Assembly: GCA_022776205.1 (NCBI GenBank)
Contig: JALFIK010000171.1
Location: 1-24,562 of the forward strand
Source of the DNA: Eubacterium sp.
Lineage (GTDB): Bacteria; Bacillota; Clostridia; Lachnospirales; Lachnospiraceae
Reading direction: 5' to 3'
Length of the DNA stretch: 24,562 nt
Position numbers and translations under genes: made by a program
In this document: piece after piece, positions 16,485 through 23,994 of the stretch
Numbering within the stretch: position 1 is the stretch's first letter
Layout of the letters: the number at the start of each line of letters is the position of its first letter
Notes under the pieces: model-generated
What the model was told of the DNA's origin: nothing
Database searches by the model: none
What the model saw: only the letters and a program-made list of their open reading frames with translations

Positions 16485-17723
16485 ATGCGAAAATTAAAAA
16501 TGATAATCCTGCTTTTGTGTACTGTGATTCTGACAGGAATCCTCTGTAGCTGTAAAGGTGGTTTTGAGAAAGAGAACACAAAAGGAGAAGAAACAACGAA
16601 ACTTTCGGATATGAATCCGGAAGATGTGGATGATATTACGATGGAGGGAATGATTTCCGATGCTCTGTCCAAAATGACATTAAAAGAGAAAATCGGACAA
16701 ATGTTTATTGTATCTACAGATTCTCTGGATTTTGACAGTGAGAAAAAAGTGACGGATAAGATGAAAGAGACTCTCCAGGAGTACAAACCGGGTGGTGTTA
16801 TTTTCTTTTCCTATAATTTGAAAAATCAGGATCAGATTAAAACAATGATAAAGGAGATGCAGGATGTTGCAAGGATTCCTATGTTTATGTCTGTGGATGA
16901 AGAAGGAGGAAGTGTTGCAAGAATTGCCAATACGAAGGGCATGGGGACGACGAAACAGCCTTCCATGAAAGAAATCGGTGCAACAAAAGATGCAACAAAG
17001 GCAGAAAAAGTAGGGGAAACCATAGGGAAGGAGATTCATGCGCTTGGTTTTAATCTTAATTTTGCTCCTGTAGCAGATATTTCGACCAATGAAGGAAATA
17101 CGGAAATTGGAAGCAGAAGTTTTGGATCGGATGCGGATATTGTGTCACAGATGGTTGCTAAAGAGGTAAAAGGTCTTCAGACGCAGGGCGTAAGTGCTAC
17201 CTTAAAACACTTTCCGGGACAGGGGGATGCGGCAGAAGATACGCACTGTGGCTTCGTCGATCTGGACACGACGATTGATCGTCTCAGGGATGTGGAATTT
17301 CTTCCATTTGAGAAGGGAATTTCTGCGGGAGCAGATTTTGTAATGGTCTCCCATGTATCCGTCAGTCAGGTGACGGGAACAAATACACCGTCTTCTCTGT
17401 CAAAATTAATCGTGAACGATATTTTAAGAGAAGAACTGCAGTATGACAATATTATTATAACAGATGCGATGAATATGAAGGTCATTACAAAATTTTATGA
17501 TCCCGATCAGGCTGCAGTCATGGCAATTTGTGCGGGAAATGATATGATCTTGATGCCGGATAATTTTGAAATGGCATATCATGGTGTACTTGATGCAGTG
17601 AAGGATGGTACAATTTCAGAAAGAAAAATTGATGAAGCGGTCGGCCGGATTCTCCGGGTGAAAATTAAACGTGGAATTATCCCTCTTACCTCCGGTTTGT
17701 TTCATCAAAATTCAGAAAAATAA
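16485..17723 (+). CDS. nagZ: Lipoprotein beta-N-acetylhexosaminidase, glycoside hydrolase family 3 (NagZ-like)
   Basis: 412 residues. An N-terminal lipoprotein signal (positive MRKLK, hydrophobic core, lipobox-like LCSC) followed by an acidic linker predicts anchoring on the outer face of the membrane. The single GH3 catalytic domain shows KIGQMFIV, KPGGVIFFSYNLK, SVDEEGG, LNFAPVADI, the nucleophile D327 in ITDAMNM and the Asp-His pair D252/H254 in AEDTH that marks NagZ enzymes. NagZ trims terminal GlcNAc from muropeptides. The usual KHFPGHG reads KHFPGQG, with Q246 in place of histidine. GGGAGGAGG precedes the ATG. Last gene of the run; no clear terminator follows. Length matches one-domain NagZ rather than two-domain GH3. 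Confidence 0.92.
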   Translation: MRKLKMIILLLCTVILTGILCSCKGGFEKENTKGEETTKLSDMNPEDVDDITMEGMISDALSKMTLKEKIGQMFIVSTDSLDFDSEKKVTDKMKETLQEYKPGGVIFFSYNLKNQDQIKTMIKEMQDVARIPMFMSVDEEGGSVARIANTKGMGTTKQPSMKEIGATKDATKAEKVGETIGKEIHALGFNLNFAPVADISTNEGNTEIGSRSFGSDADIVSQMVAKEVKGLQTQGVSATLKHFPGQGDAAEDTHCGFVDLDTTIDRLRDVEFLPFEKGISAGADFVMVSHVSVSQVTGTNTPSSLSKLIVNDILREELQYDNIIITDAMNMKVITKFYDPDQAAVMAICAGNDMILMPDNFEMAYHGVLDAVKDGTISERKIDEAVGRILRVKIKRGIIPLTSGLFHQNSEK

Positions 17724-17774
17724 ATTAGAAATACAAGAAAAATTTGTGAATGGTTCTGAATTATTTGAAATCTC

Positions 17775-17803
17775 TTGTACCGTTGGATGTTTTATGCTAG
17801 TAT
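17775..17803 (+). promoter_or_regulatory. purF: Extended -10 promoter of purF-purB
   Basis: TTGTAC (17775-17780), 17 nt, TAGTAT (17798-17803), with TG one base upstream (TGcTAGTAT). Same architecture as the folC promoter. Start predicted near 17810, leaving ~54 nt to purF, too short for a purine riboswitch, and no PurR-type box is seen. Confidence 0.65.
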
Positions 17804-17863
17804 ACAATCGACTAAGAAAGCGTAAAAATACAAATTCAGTATGTTAAAATATGGAGGGAAAAG

Positions 17864-19318
17864 ATGGCGTTTGATTTGGAAGAACAGTTTTCCGAAGATA
17901 CCATACATTCCGGAATTCACGAGGAATGTGGGGTATTCGGGGCATATGATCTCGACGGAAATGATATTGCATCGACAGTTTATTACGGATTATTTGCTCT
18001 GCAGCACAGAGGGCAGGAAAGCTGTGGTATTGCAGTCTCCGATACCAACGGTCCGAAAAAGAACATTAAAGTACACAAAGGAATGGGACTCGTAAATGAG
18101 GTTTTCAGCAGCGAGAATCTTGAAAAATTAAAAGGGAATATCAGTGTGGGACATGTAAGATATTCCACAGCAGGCTCCAGTACCAGAGAGAATGCACAGC
18201 CACTGGTATTAAATTATTATAAAGGGACACTGGCACTGGCACATAATGGAAATCTGGTGAATGCTCTCGAGCTTCGTGAGGAACTTGAAAAAACAGGAGC
18301 AATTTTCCAGACAACGATAGATTCGGAAGTGATTGCCTATCACATTGCAAAAGAGAGAATCTCCTCCTCCACGGCAGAAGAAGCAGTTCTTGCAGCAATG
18401 AAGAAACTGAAGGGAGCTTATTCTCTTATTGTAATGAGTCCGAGAAAGCTGATCGGAGCAAGGGATCCTTTTGGTTTCCGTCCTCTTTGTATCGGAAAGA
18501 GAGATCATACTTATTTTATTACATCAGAGACTTGTGCTCTTGATACAGTCGGAGCAGAATTTGTCCGGGATGTGGAACCGGGAGAAGTTGTGACAATTTC
18601 AAAAGACGGAATATTTTCCAATAAGGAAATGTGCCTGAAAGATCCTTCCAGACAGGCAAGATGTATTTTTGAATATATTTATTTTGCAAGACCCGATGCA
18701 GTAATTGATGGAGTGGGGGTCTATGCCAGCAGAATACGTGCAGGCAGATTTCTTGCCATGGACTCACCGGTTGAAGCGGATATGGTTGTCGGAGTACCGG
18801 AATCAGGAAACCCGGCAGCACAGGGCTATGCCATGGAGTCCGGTATTCCTTATGGAACCGCATTTATAAAAAATTCCTATGTGGGAAGAACTTTCATCAA
18901 GCCGAAACAGAGCATGAGAGAGAGTAGTGTTCAGGTGAAGCTTAATGTATTAAAAGATGCGGTAAAGGGAAAGAGAATCGTGATGATTGATGATTCCATT
19001 GTTCGTGGAACTACCTGCCATCGTATTGTCCGTATGCTGAAAGACGCGGGGGCAACAGAGGTGCATGTGAGAATCAGCTCCCCGCCATTCCTGCATCCAT
19101 GCTATTTTGGAACAGATATCCCTTCGGAAGACCAGCTTCTGGCATCTGGTAAAACCGTAGAGGAAATCCGGGATATTATTGAGGCGGACTCTCTGGCATA
19201 TTTGAAGATGGAGCGCCTCGGAGAGCTGAACGACGGACTGCCGTATTGTGATGCATGCTTTAGCGGCAATTATCCGGTTGATCCGCCAACTCGTGATATT
19301 CGTGGCGAACAGGGATGA
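17864..19318 (+). CDS. purF: Amidophosphoribosyltransferase (first committed step of purine synthesis)
   Basis: 484 residues. Converts PRPP and glutamine to phosphoribosylamine. N-terminal glutamine amidotransferase domain with nucleophile Cys22 in EECGVFG, preceded by a 21-residue propeptide that the Bacillus-type enzyme removes; GLFALQHRGQES and HNGNLVNA follow. C-terminal phosphoribosyltransferase domain carries the PRPP loop MIDDSIVRGTT. Cysteines in ARCIFEYIYF and PYCDACF fit the oxygen-sensitive 4Fe-4S cluster of the Firmicutes type. GGAGGG lies 5 nt before the ATG. It heads a two-gene unit with purB. Control may be by nucleotide feedback only, as the leader shows no riboswitch. Confidence 0.97.
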   Translation: MAFDLEEQFSEDTIHSGIHEECGVFGAYDLDGNDIASTVYYGLFALQHRGQESCGIAVSDTNGPKKNIKVHKGMGLVNEVFSSENLEKLKGNISVGHVRYSTAGSSTRENAQPLVLNYYKGTLALAHNGNLVNALELREELEKTGAIFQTTIDSEVIAYHIAKERISSSTAEEAVLAAMKKLKGAYSLIVMSPRKLIGARDPFGFRPLCIGKRDHTYFITSETCALDTVGAEFVRDVEPGEVVTISKDGIFSNKEMCLKDPSRQARCIFEYIYFARPDAVIDGVGVYASRIRAGRFLAMDSPVEADMVVGVPESGNPAAQGYAMESGIPYGTAFIKNSYVGRTFIKPKQSMRESSVQVKLNVLKDAVKGKRIVMIDDSIVRGTTCHRIVRMLKDAGATEVHVRISSPPFLHPCYFGTDIPSEDQLLASGKTVEEIRDIIEADSLAYLKMERLGELNDGLPYCDACFSGNYPVDPPTRDIRGEQG

Positions 19319-19366
19319 TGAGAGCAGGATACCAGAGGATTGATACCACAGGAGGTAAGATAGACA

Positions 19367-20800
19367 ATGAACGATAAATACCAGAGCCCTCTTTCTGAGA
19401 GATACGCAAGTAAGGAGATGCAGTATATTTTTTCTCCGGATAAAAAATTTAAAACATGGAGAAAACTTTGGATCGCACTTGCGGAGACAGAATATGAACT
19501 GGGACTTTCCAGTATAACAAAAGAACAGATTGATGAATTAAAAGAACATGCAGAAGATATTAATTTTGATGTGGCAAAGGAAAGAGAAAAGGAAGTCCGC
19601 CATGATGTAATGTCACATGTATATGCATATGGTGTACAGTGCCCGAATGCAAAGGGAATCATCCATCTGGGTGCAACATCCTGCTATGTGGGAGATAATA
19701 CAGATATCATTATCATGACGGAAGCATTAAAGCTTGTGCGGAAGAAAATGATCAATGTGATCGCAGAACTTTCCTCTTTTGCCGTGAAATATAAAGATCA
19801 GCCGACACTGGCGTTTACCCATTTCCAGCCGGCTCAGCCGACGACAGTCGGCAAGAGAGCGACTCTCTGGATTCATGATCTTATGCTTGATCTTGAAGAT
19901 CTGGATTATGTGTTAAGTACAATGAAGCTTTTGGGCTCTAAGGGAACCACCGGAACCCAGGCAAGCTTTTTAGAACTTTTCAACGGGGATCATGAGACGA
20001 TTCGTAAGATTGATCAGAAAATTGCGGAAAAAATGGGATTTGATTCTTGCTATCCGGTTTCCGGACAGACATATTCTAGAAAGATTGACAGCCGGGTACT
20101 AAATGTACTTTCCGGAATTGCCCAGTCTGCCCATAAATTCTCCAATGATATTCGCCTTTTACAGCATTTAAAGGAAGTGGAAGAACCATTTGAAAAGAAT
20201 CAGATTGGATCATCTGCCATGGCTTATAAGAGAAATCCAATGAGAAGTGAGAGAATTGCGTCTCTGGCGGATTATGTGATTTCTGATGCCATGAATCCTG
20301 CTCTTGTTGCTTCTACCCAGTGGTTTGAGAGAACACTGGATGATTCTGCCAATAAGCGTCTTTCCGTTCCGGAAGGATTCCTTGCAATTGACGGAATTCT
20401 TGATCTGTATTTAAATGTGGTAGACGGACTTGTTGTGTATCCGAAGGTTATTGAGGCACATATGATGAACGAACTTCCGTTCATGGCAACAGAGAATATT
20501 ATGATGGATGCGGTAAAGGCAGGCGGAGACCGACAGGAGCTTCATGAAAAAATCCGTCAGCATTCCATGGCGGCCGGCCGTGTGGTAAAGGAAGAGGGAA
20601 AAGAAAATGATCTTCTTACCCGAATTGCGAATGATCCGGCTTTTGGCATGACAATGGAACAGCTTCAGGCAATTATGAAACCGGAGAACTTTGTGGGGAG
20701 AGCACCGCAGCAGACCGAAGAATTTATTCGCGATTATGTAACACCTGTTCTTGAGGCCAACAGGGATATTCTCGGAATGAAAGCAGAGATTAATGTATAG
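19367..20800 (+). CDS. purB: Adenylosuccinate lyase
   Basis: 477 residues, fumarase/aspartase superfamily. It acts twice in purine synthesis: SAICAR to AICAR, and adenylosuccinate to AMP, releasing fumarate. Seen: SPLSERYASKEM start, RHDVMSHVYAYG, HLGATSCYVGDNTD (catalytic His region), FTHFQPAQPTTVGKRA, and the signature SSAMAYKRNPMRSERI with the flexible-loop serines S282-S283. The SSAMAYKRNP form and length are of the human/clostridial-like type rather than the ~430-residue Bacillus type. CAGGAGG precedes the ATG, 48 nt after purF. Confidence 0.96.
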   Translation: MNDKYQSPLSERYASKEMQYIFSPDKKFKTWRKLWIALAETEYELGLSSITKEQIDELKEHAEDINFDVAKEREKEVRHDVMSHVYAYGVQCPNAKGIIHLGATSCYVGDNTDIIIMTEALKLVRKKMINVIAELSSFAVKYKDQPTLAFTHFQPAQPTTVGKRATLWIHDLMLDLEDLDYVLSTMKLLGSKGTTGTQASFLELFNGDHETIRKIDQKIAEKMGFDSCYPVSGQTYSRKIDSRVLNVLSGIAQSAHKFSNDIRLLQHLKEVEEPFEKNQIGSSAMAYKRNPMRSERIASLADYVISDAMNPALVASTQWFERTLDDSANKRLSVPEGFLAIDGILDLYLNVVDGLVVYPKVIEAHMMNELPFMATENIMMDAVKAGGDRQELHEKIRQHSMAAGRVVKEEGKENDLLTRIANDPAFGMTMEQLQAIMKPENFVGRAPQQTEEFIRDYVTPVLEANRDILGMKAEINV

Positions 20801-20807
20801 TTCCGGA

Positions 20808-20836
20808 TTGACAGGGAAAAAGTCAGTCCGTATAAT
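20808..20836 (+). promoter_or_regulatory. Perfect-consensus sigma-A promoter for the flippase gene
   Basis: TTGACA (20808-20813), exactly 17 nt, TATAAT (20831-20836). Both boxes match consensus at all six positions. It starts 8 nt after the purB stop and would initiate near 20842-20844, inside the inverted repeat that follows. Confidence 0.83.
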
Positions 20837-20864
20837 AAGGGTTATCGGTAAGCCGGTAGCCCTT
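20837..20864 (+). promoter_or_regulatory. Inverted repeat at the flippase transcription start
   Basis: AAGGGTTATCGG (20837-20848), loop TAAG, CCGGTAGCCCTT (20853-20864). All 12 positions pair in RNA if two G-U wobbles are allowed; as DNA it has two mismatches. No T-run follows, so it is not a terminator. The start predicted by the promoter falls inside it, so the mRNA would begin with at least an 8-bp stem from 20841. It could be a 5' stabilising hairpin or an operator. Confidence 0.55.
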
Positions 20865-20896
20865 AAATTATGGTGTGTTGGAAAGGTGGTTGTTTT

Positions 20897-22567
20897 TTGA
20901 GCAGGCAGGGAACAAAAGAAGAAAATGTGCTGACCCAGGCTTCTATTCTTATGGTAGCAGGAATCATCACAAGAATTATAGGTGTTTTATATCGAAGTCC
21001 GGTAACCAGTATTATCGGTGATGAGGGAAATGGTTATTATAGTATTGCGGTCAATATATATACCATGATTTTGTTAATTTCGTCATACAGTATTCCGATG
21101 GCTGTGTCGAAAGTTGTGTCAGCGAAACTGGCACTTCATCAGTATCGGAATGCACATAAGGTATTTAAGTGCGCCCTGATGTATGTACTCGTTGTCGGTG
21201 GGATAGCCAGCCTCATCACATTTTTTGGCGCCTCGATTCTTGTTCCGTCTAATCAGCCGAACGCTGTTCCGGTTTTAAGAATTCTGGCACCGACTGTGTT
21301 TTTTTCAGGATTTCTCGGCGTGTTGCGTGGTTATTTTCAGGCCCATGGCACCATGATGCCTACCTCTCTTTCCCAGATCGTGGAACAGGTTGCTAACGCA
21401 GTAATCAGTATTGGGGCAGCCATACTCTTTATTCATCTGTTTGCAGGTGGAAAACAGGCGAAAATACCGGTCTTTGGAGCAATGGGAAGTGCTGCGGGTA
21501 TTGGAGCCGGTGTTATAACAGGACTTTTGTTCATGCTGTTTATCTACGCATGCAATAAAAAGTTTTTTGCAAGGGAGCTTACCAGGGATGATTCCGGTGC
21601 GGACAGTTCTTATAAGGATATATTTAAAGTAATCTTTTTTATGATTACACCGGTAATTTTAAGTACTTTTGTATATAATATCAGTACGGTTGTTGATCAG
21701 ACTTTGTTCATGGATGTTATGTCTTTTAAGAAGATGGATTCAGAGCTTGCTGCTTCTTTATATGGAGTTTTTTCCGGAAAATACTGGGTTCTTATCAATG
21801 TCCCGATTGCTCTGGCCAATTCCATGTCCACGGCAATGATTCCTGCGGTATCATCCAGTTATACATTAAAAAATTATAAAAAATGTAATGCTCATGTGAG
21901 GGAAGCGATTCACTTTACCATGGCAATCAGTATTCCGGCAGCGGTTGGAATGGGGGTGTTGGCTTATCCGATCATGGAAGTACTTTTTCCACAGAAAGCA
22001 ACCATTGATCTTGCGGTCAGTATTTTGAGGATCGGCTGTCTCAGTGTGGTTTTTTATGCAATGTCCACTGTAAGTAACGGCGTTTTACAGGGAATTGGGA
22101 AGGTAAATATTCCTCTTAGGAATGCGGCAATCTCTCTTGTTTTGCATGTGATCGTGCTTACTCCGCTTTTGCTGTTTACAAATCTGGATTTATATGCATT
22201 GGTGTTTGCAACGATGTTTTATGCTTTTTTGATGTGTCTGCTCAATAATCTTAGTGTGAGAAAATATCTCGGATACCGGCAGGAAATGAAGAGAACATTC
22301 CTTATCCCATTCCTATGTGCTGCGGTGATGGGAGTATTGTGTTATGTCTTTTATCAGGGACTCATTTTTATCTGTACGGGTATTCTGGGTGGATTCATTC
22401 CGTACCGGGTTCTTGTACTAGTATGCCTGATGGTTTCCGTGGCTTTTGCAGTGGCGGTTTATTTTGTACTGGAACTTAAACTGAAAGGAATCAAAGAAAA
22501 AGAACTTGCTGGATTTCCGAAGGGAAATACTCTTGTCAGACTGGCCAGAAAATGTAATTTGTTGTAA
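20897..22567 (+). CDS. MOP-superfamily flippase, SpoVB/MurJ-like (polysaccharide biosynthesis protein)
   Basis: 556 residues from the TTG start. Very hydrophobic, about 14 membrane helices, with the family marks LYRSPVTSIIGDEGNGYYS near the N-terminus, SIPMAVSKVVS, and RGYFQAHGTMMPTSLSQIVEQ. Such proteins move undecaprenyl-linked sugars across the membrane: lipid II, teichoic or capsular units, or spore cortex precursors. The substrate cannot be told here; the glycosyltransferase past purA hints at envelope polymers. A longer reading from ATG 20870 would add nine residues (VCWKGGCFL) but has no ribosome binding site and adds a cysteine-rich tail; TTG at 20897 has AAAGGTGG 7 nt upstream and the usual short polar lead-in, so it is chosen. 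It lies between two purine genes but has its own promoter. Confidence 0.9.
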   Translation: MSRQGTKEENVLTQASILMVAGIITRIIGVLYRSPVTSIIGDEGNGYYSIAVNIYTMILLISSYSIPMAVSKVVSAKLALHQYRNAHKVFKCALMYVLVVGGIASLITFFGASILVPSNQPNAVPVLRILAPTVFFSGFLGVLRGYFQAHGTMMPTSLSQIVEQVANAVISIGAAILFIHLFAGGKQAKIPVFGAMGSAAGIGAGVITGLLFMLFIYACNKKFFARELTRDDSGADSSYKDIFKVIFFMITPVILSTFVYNISTVVDQTLFMDVMSFKKMDSELAASLYGVFSGKYWVLINVPIALANSMSTAMIPAVSSSYTLKNYKKCNAHVREAIHFTMAISIPAAVGMGVLAYPIMEVLFPQKATIDLAVSILRIGCLSVVFYAMSTVSNGVLQGIGKVNIPLRNAAISLVLHVIVLTPLLLFTNLDLYALVFATMFYAFLMCLLNNLSVRKYLGYRQEMKRTFLIPFLCAAVMGVLCYVFYQGLIFICTGILGGFIPYRVLVLVCLMVSVAFAVAVYFVLELKLKGIKEKELAGFPKGNTLVRLARKCNLL

Positions 22568-22572
22568 TTATT

Positions 22573-22601
22573 CTTTACTTATATACGAAAGTAAGTTATA
22601 A
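22573..22601 (+). promoter_or_regulatory. purA: Promoter of purA with an inverted repeat in the spacer
   Basis: TTTACT (22573-22578), 17 nt, TATAAT (22596-22601). The spacer carries ACTTA (22576-22580) and its complement TAAGT (22591-22595), a 20-bp inverted repeat lying across the -35/-10 gap. Start near 22608, leader ~73 nt. The -10 is perfect, the -35 is 4/6. Confidence 0.7.
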
Positions 22602-22680
22602 TTAGACTGTTTTGAAACTGGCAGAACCATGTTTCAAAGTGAAAAAAGTAAGTGAATTATTAGCTGGGAGGAATAAGCTC

Positions 22681-23970
22681 ATGGTAAAAGCAATTGTAGG
22701 TGCAAACTGGGGAGACGAGGGTAAAGGAAAGATTACCGATATGCTCGCACAGGATTCAGATATTATCATCCGTTTCCAGGGAGGTGCCAATGCAGGCCAT
22801 ACAATTATAAATAATTATGGAAAATTCGCACTCCACACGCTGCCGTCCGGTATTTTTTATGATCATACAACAAGTATTGTCGGTAACGGAGTAGCTCTTA
22901 ATATTCCGGTATTCTTTGATGAGCTGAATGAAGTGATTTCAAAAGGTGTTCCGAAGCCAAAGATTCTCATTTCAGACAGAGCGCAGATTGTAATGCCTTA
23001 TCACATTCTGTTTGATCAGTATGAAGAAGAAAGACTGGGAGGAAAATCCTTCGGTTCCACCAAGTCCGGTATTGCCCCTTTCTATTCTGACAAATATGCA
23101 AAGATTGGTTTTCAGGTGAGTGAATTATTTGAAGATGAGGCAGAACTTCGGGAGAAGATCGAGAGAGTCCTCGTTCAGAAGAATGTTTTGTTAGAGCATT
23201 TATATCATAAACCGCTTATCGATGCAGATGAATTATACAATACACTGATGGAATATAAGGGAATGGTTGCACCATATGTATGTAATGTTTCCCTTTATCT
23301 TGATCAGGCAATGAAGGAAGGAAAGAACATCCTGCTGGAAGGACAGCTTGGAACCCTTAAGGATCCGGATCATGGAATTTATCCAATGGTTACTTCTTCT
23401 TCCACGCTCGCCGCCTATGGCGCGATCGGGGCAGGAATTCCTCCATATGAGATTAAAAAAGTTGTTACTGTATGTAAGGCATACAGCAGTGCTGTTGGTG
23501 CCGGAGCTTTTGTCAGTGAGATTTTTGGTGATGAGGCGGAGGAGCTTCGGGTTCGCGGAGGAGACGGAGGAGAGTTTGGCGCCACAACAGGACGTCCGAG
23601 GAGAATGGGATGGTTTGACTGCGTTGCATCCAAATATGGCTGTCGCCTGCAGGGGACAACGGATGTGGCTTTCACTGTCGTTGATGTTCTCGGATATCTG
23701 GATGAGATTCCGGTATGTACGGGATATGAGATTGACGGAAAAGTCACAACAGAATTTCCTGTAACCACTCAGTTAGAGAAGGCAAAACCGGTTCTTACTG
23801 TGCTTCCGGGATGGAAATGTGACATTCGTGGTATCAGGAAGTATGAGGATCTGCCGGAAAATTGTCGTAATTATATTGAATTTATTGAAAAAGAAATCGG
23901 ATACCCGATCACGATGATTTCCAACGGACCGGGCAGAGATGATATCATCTACAGAGGTTTTGAAAAATAG
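22681..23970 (+). CDS. purA: Adenylosuccinate synthetase
   Basis: 429 residues from ATG 22681, the family's usual length. Joins IMP and aspartate using GTP to give adenylosuccinate, which PurB turns into AMP. The P-loop-like GANWGDEGKGK carries the catalytic Asp12, and FQGGANAGHTI carries His40. Also seen: LPSGIFYD, GNGVALN, STKSGIAPFYSDKYAK, EGQLGTLKDPDHGIYPMVTSS, GEFGATTGRPRRMGWFD and GYEIDGK. An open frame extends upstream to a TTG at 22612, but GGGAGG lies 9 nt before ATG 22681 and the family begins MVKAIVGANWGDEGKG, so the extra 23 codons are leader. No terminator before the next gene, which follows after 24 nt. Confidence 0.96.
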   Translation: MVKAIVGANWGDEGKGKITDMLAQDSDIIIRFQGGANAGHTIINNYGKFALHTLPSGIFYDHTTSIVGNGVALNIPVFFDELNEVISKGVPKPKILISDRAQIVMPYHILFDQYEEERLGGKSFGSTKSGIAPFYSDKYAKIGFQVSELFEDEAELREKIERVLVQKNVLLEHLYHKPLIDADELYNTLMEYKGMVAPYVCNVSLYLDQAMKEGKNILLEGQLGTLKDPDHGIYPMVTSSSTLAAYGAIGAGIPPYEIKKVVTVCKAYSSAVGAGAFVSEIFGDEAEELRVRGGDGGEFGATTGRPRRMGWFDCVASKYGCRLQGTTDVAFTVVDVLGYLDEIPVCTGYEIDGKVTTEFPVTTQLEKAKPVLTVLPGWKCDIRGIRKYEDLPENCRNYIEFIEKEIGYPITMISNGPGRDDIIYRGFEK

Positions 23971-23994
23971 AGAGAGTGCCAAAGGAGGTATTTC

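Noticed and set aside
17810..17863. Purine riboswitch or PurR box before purF
   Set aside because: Only ~54 nt of leader and no matching fold or palindrome.
17841..18095. 84-codon + strand frame overlapping the purF start
   Set aside because: Its product reads like a frame-shifted purF and has no family resemblance; purF has the better ribosome binding site and full motifs.
20837..20864. Hairpin after purB as an intrinsic terminator
   Set aside because: No T-run follows on either strand, and a perfect promoter lies directly before it, so it is listed as a start-site repeat instead.
22612..22680. N-terminal extension of PurA from TTG 22612
   Set aside because: It lies downstream of the predicted transcription start, but has no ribosome binding site and no match to the family; ATG 22681 has GGGAGG and the canonical N-terminus.
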